Shown here piece after piece: positions 57,181-64,000 of a stretch of 64,000 nt of DNA; within the stretch, counting starts at the first letter, position 1; every line of letters starts with the position of its first letter. Below the pieces are notes generated by a model. The model was not told the DNA's origin. It saw only the letters and a program-made list of their open reading frames with translations, and made no database searches. The position numbers were made by a program, and so were the translations under genes. This stretch comes from Annona cherimola. Lineage: Eukaryota; Streptophyta; Magnoliopsida; Magnoliales; Annonaceae. The DNA lies in assembly GCA_030490835.1 (NCBI GenBank), contig CM059972.1:94907137-94971136 (forward strand), in the 5' to 3' direction.

Positions 57181-57720
57181 ATATTTTATGAAGTGAAAAG
57201 TATTCATGGATTTGCTTCTTTTTATCATTTATTCATCAGAAATTTTAATATTATTGCTACTCCATTAAAAGAATGCTTAAAGAAAGAGAGTTTTATCTAG
57301 AGTCCCAAAGTGAACAAAGCTTCAAGGAACTTAAAAAATGACTTGCTTAAGTTCTGGTACTTGCTCTTCCAAACTTTAATAGTTATTTAAGGTAGAATGT
57401 GATGCTTCAAATGTAGGTATCAGTTAGTCCATAAAGTAAACTTATTGCCTTCTTTAGTGAAAAGTTGAATGATGTTGTATTGAAATATTCAACTTTTTGA
57501 CAAGGAATTTTATGCCATCATTCGAGCTTTGGATCACTAGAGTCACAACTTGCTATCTAAAGAATTCATCTTTTATTCTGACTCATAAAAGTTCAGTCAT
57601 TGTCATGTTACTTAGAGTGAATTTCTACAAGCCTTTTTTTTCTTCCTCAAACATAAGCTTAACATTGAAAATATAGTGGCCAATCCTCTGAGTAGATGAC
57701 GCCTCTTACTCACTTTACTA
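57180..57720 (+). pseudogene. Gypsy RNase H remnant
   Basis: Short in-order similarities: IHGFASFYHLFIRNFN (about 57208-57252), then a tract around 57340-57440 that would hold the first RNase H strand (CDAS), and FDKEFYAIIRALDH-like words near 57500-57540. Frames change several times. Confidence 0.55.
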
Positions 57721-57889
57721 TAATTTAGAATGGTTGGATTTGAAGTTTTGAAAATAATCAAAATATTAGTGAGATATAGAAGCTTAGTTCTCAAAGCTCC
57801 TATAAACAGTTTCACCAATAAGAATGATTCCTCTTTAAGGGTAATCAGTTATTTATTCCTCAATATTCCTTGTGATAGTGTATCATTTG

Positions 57890-59040
57890 AGAAGCTCATA
57901 ATCGAGATTTAGCTGAACATTTCAAAAGAGACAAGACTTTATCTCTAGATGAGAAATTTTTTATTGGTCAATGCTAAAATAAGTTATCACTTGCCATATT
58001 CAAAGATGTCCAGCTTGTCATATCATCCAATTAGGTAATCAAAATTTTGGATTATACACACCCTTGCTAGATTCGGAGGCTCCATGAGAAGATGTAAGCA
58101 TGAATTTTATTCTGGATTTGCCTAGAACTCGAAGACAAAGGACTCAATGATGGTTGTCATTGATAGATTCTCTAAAATAGCTCATTTTATGTTATGTCTA
58201 AGGGAGATGATGCTTCTCATATTGCAAACTTGTACTTTAAAGAGATTGTGCACCTTCATAGGTAAAATGGCTCGTTTAGTGAATATTTTGGAGGAAGATT
58301 GGAACTCATTTGAAGTTCAGTTCGGCGAGTCACCCTTAAATATATGGTCATACAGAAGTAATCGAAAAAAGTCTAGAAAATCTCTTATAGAGCTTTATTG
58401 GGAAGCACATTCGACAATAGGACCTTATTTTAGCACAAACAGAATTTTTATACAACAATTTTGTCAACAAGACCATCGAAAAATGTCAATTTGAGATCCT
58501 ATATGGAAATCGGCCTATCAATCCATTGGATCTTTCTCCATTGCTAATGATGACCAAATTTAATGTGGATATTGAAAAATGAGCTAAACAGATCAAAAGG
58601 CTACATGAACAAGTTCACAAGAAGATCCTTAAACAAAGTAATAGGTATCAAAAGCAAGTGAATAGCCACTAGGCCGGTACGTTCCAATGGCAAAAAATTA
58701 TCTGTAGCATTTGATCATGGGATCGATTCCCAGTCCCCACATTTGTTGGGGTTTTATTAATTCTCCCTTTGTGGAAGTGTTTGCAAGATTTCCTCCCTAT
58801 TGTGGAGGTAATAGGATAATCCCTCCATTGTGTGAGGGTTGAATGTGCTTTATTGTAATATTGGATGTCATAATGTATATATACTAATAAAAAAGCAAGT
58901 GAACAAACAGAGGTGACTAATCAACTTCAAAGAAGGAGATCTAATTTGGATCAATCTCATCCAAAGCTATCTCCTTGAGTAGATAGTTCCTTCCAAATCT
59001 TGGAGAAAATAAATAATGATGCCTATAAGGTCAAGTCACC
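57890..59040 (+). pseudogene. Gypsy integrase remnant, interrupted by a SINE
   Basis: DLAEHFKRDKTLSLDEKFF (about 57909-57965) matches the GHFG.DKT region before the HHCC knot. MMVVIDRFSKIAHFM (58147 on) is the catalytic-core strand with the first Asp. The following core and C-terminal parts (VHKKILKQSNRYQKQVN near 58615, then FKEGDLIWI near 58930) are split by the SINE at 58663-58890. Multiple stops. Confidence 0.8.
58663..58890 (+). mobile_element. tRNA-derived SINE inside the gypsy integrase remnant
   Basis: The B box GGATCGATTCC (58720-58730) sits in a tRNA-like head starting TAGCCACTAGGCCGG. The body has CCTCCCTATTGTGG and a 3' A-rich end. The 13-bp repeat AAAAGCAAGTGAA flanks it perfectly (58650-58662, 58891-58903). 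The coding remnant reads QKQVN on the left and KQVN again on the right. Confidence 0.93.
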
Positions 59041-59154
59041 TAGTTTTTGCTACTTTTAATGTGATTGGTTTTTTTCCTTTCTATGAAAAATATGAAAATG
59101 AATCTCGCTTTGATGATGAGTCTTCTCCAACTACGAGAAAATGACGCAAGAGCT

Positions 59155-59463
59155 TGTCCCACATTGAAAAGTTAGTAATAGGTTTTTCTATGTTTGTTTT
59201 GATATTTTGTTTATCCCATATAAAAAAAGTAGTAGAAAACTTCTCTTAGACTTAGTTATAAATAGGAACTTCTTGAGAGCTTGTAAGACATTAAGTTTTG
59301 AGTTAAAGTTTATTTTACAAGTCTTGCTTATTAAACATAATACTTATTTTCCTCTTCAGAGATTATTTTTAACCTTAACTTTGCTACCTAAAGTGGTTTA
59401 TCCACTATCTCGCCATAGTTCAACCTCACTAAGCTTGACGTCCTCCATGACATCTTGGTGTCA
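59155..59463 (+). repeat. 3' LTR of the gypsy element
   Basis: It starts TGTCCCACATTGAAAAG and ends near CATCTTGGTGTCA. TATAAATAG is at 59257-59265. It is diverged from the 5' copy by many substitutions. Confidence 0.82.
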
Positions 59464-60755
59464 ATAATATAAATGAAGCTATATAGTGAATGGAGTGAGT
59501 TTTCTATAAATCATCAAGATAATACAAATAGAGAGGTTACTTAGAAAAAGGGTTTTACATAAGTATTTCTGTTTACATATATACATATAACTCTTATACA
59601 TAATTGTAGTTTTTCCATCATTTTGGAAACTCTCACCAAAAAACATTATTATTTCAAGAAAATATTTTTATAAATTTTAAAATTCACTGAATAAAGTATA
59701 TTTTATTAACCTATTTTAAAAGAAGTATGTTATATTTATTCGTATTTTGTTTTAGTAATGATGTTTACTTTTAATTAGTAAAATATGAAAGCATATAATA
59801 TTTAAATTTAACATAGATGTGTCTCTATGTTTGATAAGTGTATTTAAATCTTTAAGATTATTCTACTTGACCCACATTTTTTACGAGACTGGCCATCTTG
59901 ATATCGACTCGAGACTGATCCGAAGTTTGTCTCAAGATATATCGCAAGGGGTAAGGTCATTGACCTTGTCTCGCCTCAGAATAGATAATATAGTCAAATA
60001 AAATTTTTAAAATACAAACCCTAACCCGATATAAGTCAACTCGATTCCCACCCCTAATCTCACCTGATAACCTGACACCCAATGAAACATGGCCAACCTA
60101 ATTGTGATCGTAGATATATTTTGCAGTTGAATGTTGCAGTTGAATGTGCATCATCTGTAAGTTCTCACACAATTATTCGATGACCAGTATTCTCCAACAT
60201 CAAATCAATATAATGTGCCATACATGGAGTCTAATATGAGGGATACTTGTCAAGATTTTTACCTATTCTCCTAAATGCACTTTCATTATCCATAACATTA
60301 GCCTTATAAAGTTAATCACATTCATTAACTTTTTAAAATATATTTTGCATCTTTAATTTCACTAGATGCATTTAATGGACTTGATAAAAAATGAAACCCC
60401 TATGCAATAACCCATGAAAATGATTATGTATAATAGAGTTGGCTTTACCAATCCATCACACATTAATGTCAAACCATACATACTTAGTAAAGACTTATAA
60501 AAATTAATTATTTTATAATTTCCTTCATTGATTCATCCAAATAACTTTTTATAATCTATTTTCCATATGGTGATGGTACTTCCTTTTCTTTTGTTTGAAC
60601 AATTGTAGCCATACTTTTAAACCAAACTATATGCAAGAATGTTAGGAATTGCATTTTTAGGGAAAAACTTTGTACTATAATTTTTTCACATTCTTTACAC
60701 TATCTTTTTGGTTTTTAAACATTTGGATCTTTTGTTTTTATGAACAACTTGCTTC
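59464..60755. other. Noncoding stretch with a hAT-like right end
   Basis: ACTCGATTCCCACCCCTA at about 60037-60055 is a hAT-like terminus (reverse: TAGGGGTGGGAATCGAGT) with GGTCATTGACC-type words upstream. Its left partner was not found. The remainder is AT-rich without genes. Confidence 0.45.
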
Positions 60756-60960
60756 TAAGGGTAAAAATTGGGATGTGTCATGCTGAATCAAGGGTGACCC
60801 AACCCTTAATTACACATTTTATAGTAAGTTAAGACAAGATCAATCTAACTCTTACTTTTGAAATAGATCTTGTGATAAATTTTGAATTGGTTTCAGATAC
60901 AATAGGTCAAATTGAAAAAGTAAATTAAGTGTGATATTTTAAGAAGGGTGATTTAGTTAG

Positions 60961-61175
60961 GCCTGCTTGAAAATATTTTTTTATTTTTTTTTCAGTTTTT
61001 CATGAGCATGTAAAGGTAAAAAATTTCAAAAATATTATTGTGTTTAAAAATATTCAAAAAGGACAAAACTTGATTTATAGATTAAATACATTTAACTTTA
61101 CATGTCCATAAAAAACTGAAAAAATATGTATTATGGCCGGATGTGTGGCTGCCCCCATGCGTCCGGCCGTAAAAA
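60961..61175. mobile_element. Foldback fragment with GGCCGGA hairpin terminus
   Basis: It has the core words AAACTTGATTTATAG and TTAAATACATTTAAC, and ends in a hairpin ATGGCCGGATGTGTGG facing CATGCGTCCGGCCGT. The left arm is short, so one terminus is lost or altered. Confidence 0.6.
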
Positions 61176-61500
61176 ATTAAGCCTCTTTTAAGAATTTATA
61201 CGGATAATTTGTGAATATATACACATAATTTGGCACTAATTACAGATATACCCACATAATTTTATGATTTGCATATTATCCCCACATAATTTCACCAAAA
61301 TTGCGTGCATACCCATGACCTTGCTTTTTCGTCAATTACCATTAATGCTTAGCTTAATATGTTAGAAAATGACACAAATGACCCGGGAAAGTAGATGAAG
61401 CATCTCCATAGCTGTTGTCCAAATGATGCTTTACAAGCTTAACTCTTCTCTAGTCAAGTCAAGATGATCAAAGCCTGCACCTTTCGGCTCTACGAATCCA

Positions 61501-62646
61501 TTACCCGCCACAACTTTCTGGTGAACAACATTCTAAAAAAAAATCTATCAGGGCAGATTCATAGAAGGGCATCTTGGCATACTTGGGGAAGTAGTTGATG
61601 TCAATGACCAGGAATTTATTATCGGTCTTGGCATCCCGAATGATATCAAAATTTAAAAGATTCAACCCATGGTCTTTCTTAGCTCCTTTGCAACTGTGAC
61701 ATAGCCTAGAAACGACATCTTTGCCTCCTATAAGTGCATCATCTAACAACAGTCATCATCAAATTTGACCTCATGATTCAAATTCGACAAGTGGGGGAAC
61801 GATGACAACCCCTTAATACACTCCAACTTCTTATTTGAAACATCCTACGTCAAACGCCTTACTTAATGCAGATGCAAGCATTCAGGCCAACATCCATTTT
61901 TCCAACATTACCATAAAGAAATTCAACTTCATGAAGCTCATAATACAAATAGTTGTAGATAGGGCTACCACAGTCCATGGCCATACCAAGCTGCTCAATT
62001 CTGAGTGCCGCAACAAGAAGGAGACGGATGCTTTGGCCGATTGCCTTGAACTCAATCGTGTAGTCGACCCTTATGCCAAAATGTTGTAGCATTGACAGCA
62101 AAACGTGGCTGAGGTCTGTGCCCATAAACCTGGAAACGTGCTGGACGAGCTTCATGGAGATGGGCATTTTCTGAGTATATGCTACTACTAATGTCCAACA
62201 ATGTGTCTGAGTTAATTTGCAACTCTCAAGCCCATGGGTGTTCTAAACCATATGTACGAAGGTGGATATTCAAGCTAGGCGAAGGGGGGTGACCGGAAGA
62301 TATTTTAGGCGACGGCATCTCTAACATCATAGGCTAATATTATGGTGGTCAAAGATGGTACCGACATCTTCAACATCACAAGCATTTGGCTACACCTCGT
62401 CGTGGCAGATGAACTCCTGCAGCATCAATGATGGCCTTGATCTGAGTAGCCCACTTTTGTTAAACAATAGCGCCATCATGTGTGACTTAGCACTCCCTTT
62501 AGTGCAGCAGTGTTGTGGATGTCAAGTTATGAGGGATCATGAAGGTGGCACCCCCAGAAGGATTCATTGTATCCATCACTGTCACGCTGCATTCGAAGCT
62601 CGATGATGACTTGAAGCATGGAGACACAGTCATGGAGTCGCTCCAT
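61501..62646 (-). pseudogene. Broken inositol-tetrakisphosphate 1-kinase (ITPK) copy inside the Pack-MULE
   Basis: Read on the minus strand, in ITPK order: ATG at 62646 with ERLHDCVSMLQVIIEL (like the LHNRISMLQ segment); MMALLFNKSGLL then SLMLQEFICHDEV near 62410 (like PPLVLQEFVNHGGV); DVSNKKLECIKGLSSF near 61835; EAKMSFLGYVTVAKELRK; then LNLLNFDIIRDAKTDNKFLV, IDINYFPKYAKMPFYESAL and a stop at 61501. The DxNYFP motif holds metal-binding Asp/Asn residues of this ATP-grasp kinase. Stops and at least two frameshifts break it, the N-terminal substrate-binding part is absent, and an unrecognised 0.5-kb segment (about 61860-62390) interrupts it. ITPKs phosphorylate inositol polyphosphates on the way to phytate; this copy cannot. 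Confidence 0.82.
61859..62167 (-). other. Open frame of 102 codons within the Pack-MULE, unrecognised
   Basis: A minus-strand frame starts at 62167 with MPISMKLVQHVSRFMGTDLS and ends NACICIK*. It lies between the two halves of the ITPK remnant. Composition is protein-like and balanced, unlike other frames here, so it may be a second captured gene fragment, a rearranged ITPK part or an old intron. I do not recognise it. Confidence 0.35.
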
Positions 62647-63571
62647 GGTGTTTTCCAACAAGGTCATTTTTGTCATTTTCTAAAATATTAAGTCAAGTAT
62701 TAACTAGAGCTGATTGTAGGTATATTTTTGTGATCCCAAGCCAAGTATTAACTAGAGCTGAGTTAACCGCATGCAATTTTTGTGAAATTATTTATGGGTA
62801 ATATGCAAATCATGAAACTATGTAGGTATATTTGTAATTAGCGTCAAACTCTGTGGATATTTGTGCAAATTATCTAATTTATACACTTCACAATAGAAAG
62901 TCACATTATAATAAACATAAAGATTGAATGCTTCAATATTTTATTATTAAGTGAAAATAAAACATAATTGCCATAATAAAATTAATAAACGCACAAATTT
63001 ATTGCACCAAACTAATGAAGTATAACTTTTGATAATTTCATTTGCAAAATGTGGGATAAGTGTGATAGTTTCGAGAATTTGTATACCTATTAAATATGTA
63101 GCTATATTTATGTTGATTATAATATAAATCTTTTAACATATTGCTAATTAGTAAAAGTAAAAACTATTAACCGGAATAAAAAATTATTAAAAATAGATAT
63201 TGTAATAAATTTTATGGAAACAAGTTAATAAAGCATATTCTGTTAAAAATTCCATTTAGAATTTGAAACAATAATCTAATTTGATATTTTTGGTTCATTT
63301 TGAAATTTTTGATGATCAAATATTTATTTGGTCTAAAATCTCATTATACAAATGTGCACATTAATTTATTACAAGATAAAATTTTAAAAATTAAATTAGA
63401 GTATAGTCAACCATAAATAATGAATTTTTTAAAAATAAAATTAGAATAAGAATAAAATATATTTTTTAAAGAAATAAATATATGTGGTCAGCTGGTCTAG
63501 ATTGGGTCGAGACATGGTTAACTTATCTTAACTCTATATTTAAATTTGGTAAAAAAAAATTTACTTATCTT

Positions 63572-64000
63572 ATATATGGGTGTAACTTGGGTGCATAAAA
63601 CTTAGGTTTTGCCTCAATACTAACCTTCACCGTATTTACAAAACTTGAAATCTTAATTTTAACTTTAATTCTAACTTTACTTGAAAAATCTAAACTCTAT
63701 AACTATCCATAATGACTGAGTTTGAATTGAGAACTTTTTAATTTAAGAGTGACAATTTTGAAATCTAATATGAATATATAATAATAACAAATCGCATAAG
63801 CAACAAAAATAATACAGTCTACCTATATTTCAAAAGGATAACAATATAAGGTATATTGCTAAAGAAAATTTTAACCTTTCAAACCAAGATAAAGAGGAAA
63901 ATTAGTAAACTTAAAAGTAAATAATATAAATATAAAATTAGATTTTAAAAAAAAAATAATATAACTCATCGATAATATAATTGCAACATGACAAACTTGT
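63572..64000. other. AT-rich noncoding stretch, nothing recognised
   Basis: No open frame over 60 codons, no repeat ends. Confidence 0.45.

Larger units (their letters stand above)
52746..59463 (+). mobile_element. Decayed Ty3/gypsy retrotransposon with two nested insertions
   Basis: Short LTRs (52746-53059 and 59155-59463) bracket remnants in the gypsy order gag, protease, RT, RNase H, integrase, all with stops and frameshifts. A Sirevirus-type solo LTR (53147-54806) lies between the 5' LTR and gag, and a SINE (58663-58890) between the integrase and the 3' end. The integrase-C region (about 58900-59040) resembles the chromovirus Reina group in the order of its remnants; this clade call is tentative. 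No target duplication was identified. Confidence 0.82.
61202..62875 (-). mobile_element. Pack-MULE (Mutator-like) carrying an ITPK fragment, 9-bp target duplication
   Basis: AATTTATAC flanks it exactly (61193-61201, 62876-62884), the size expected for Mutator elements. The termini GGATAATTTG and, in reverse, AGATAATTTG open long inverted repeats of more than 100 bp sharing CTAATTACA, ATATACC and ATGATTTGCATATTA. No transposase is present; the inside is gene-derived sequence on the minus strand. It lacks a transposase, so it would have moved only with a partner's enzyme. Confidence 0.88.
60756..63571. mobile_element. hAT-like element split by a foldback half and a Pack-MULE
   Basis: Left TAAGGGTAAAAATTGGGATG and right (reverse) TAAGATAAGTAAATTTTT are weakly inverted. 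GTGACCCAACCC and GATTGGGTCGAGAC are subterminal words of the GGGT-rich hAT type. Between them lie a foldback fragment (60961-61175) and the Pack-MULE (61202-62875). Boundaries are approximate. Confidence 0.45.

Noticed and set aside
61859..62167. Functional gene call for the 102-codon frame
   Set aside because: It sits inside a Pack-MULE between kinase fragments, has no recognised domain, and no promoter or splice evidence.

Overview
The window is nuclear DNA from a flowering plant. It shows GT-AG introns, U2-type splice signals, tRNA-derived SINEs, Ty1/copia and Ty3/gypsy retrotransposons, and Tourist-, hAT- and Mutator-like elements in AT-rich sequence with little coding capacity. I cannot place the species; nothing looks organellar, bacterial or viral.

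Only two host genes are supported. At the left edge (1-281, +) is the 3' end of the coding region of a glycine/alanine/serine-rich protein resembling UBA2-type (UBP1-associated) RRM proteins. Its stop codon overlaps a splice donor, and a good acceptor lies at 988. Between about 30.6 and 35.3 kb (minus strand) is a complete gene for a 194-residue, extremely acidic, probably nuclear protein. It has a 5'-UTR exon, a 42-codon exon, a 3.2-kb intron and a 153-codon last exon, with a G-box upstream. Its promoter side and first intron are the most GC-rich, repeat-poor part of the window.

The rest is a graveyard of nested mobile elements. 1.2-15 kb: short MITEs, a Tourist-like family (GGGTGTGTTTGG termini), tandem duplications, a hAT-like element, one SINE, and a pair of direct repeats in which one copy carries a small Mutator-like insertion and the other is the empty site. 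15.8-22.4 kb: an LTR element with a decayed copia/Sirevirus-like gag and no recognisable pol. 22.5-30 kb: inverted-repeat elements, a SINE, a foldback element and a hAT-like element. 37-50 kb: dense foldback elements and Tourist copies inserted into one another. 52.7-59.5 kb: a decayed Ty3/gypsy element split by a Sirevirus-type solo LTR and a SINE. 60.7-63.6 kb: a hAT-like element split by a foldback half and by a 1.67-kb Pack-MULE with a 9-bp target duplication, which carries a broken inositol-tetrakisphosphate 1-kinase (ITPK) copy.

The least familiar object is the foldback superfamily. At least fifteen places share the same inner arm while the outer termini fall into about six unrelated sequence types. 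The Pack-MULE and the filled/empty site pair are the most secure individual discoveries. All similarity statements come from recognising motifs by eye; no alignment or database search was run.
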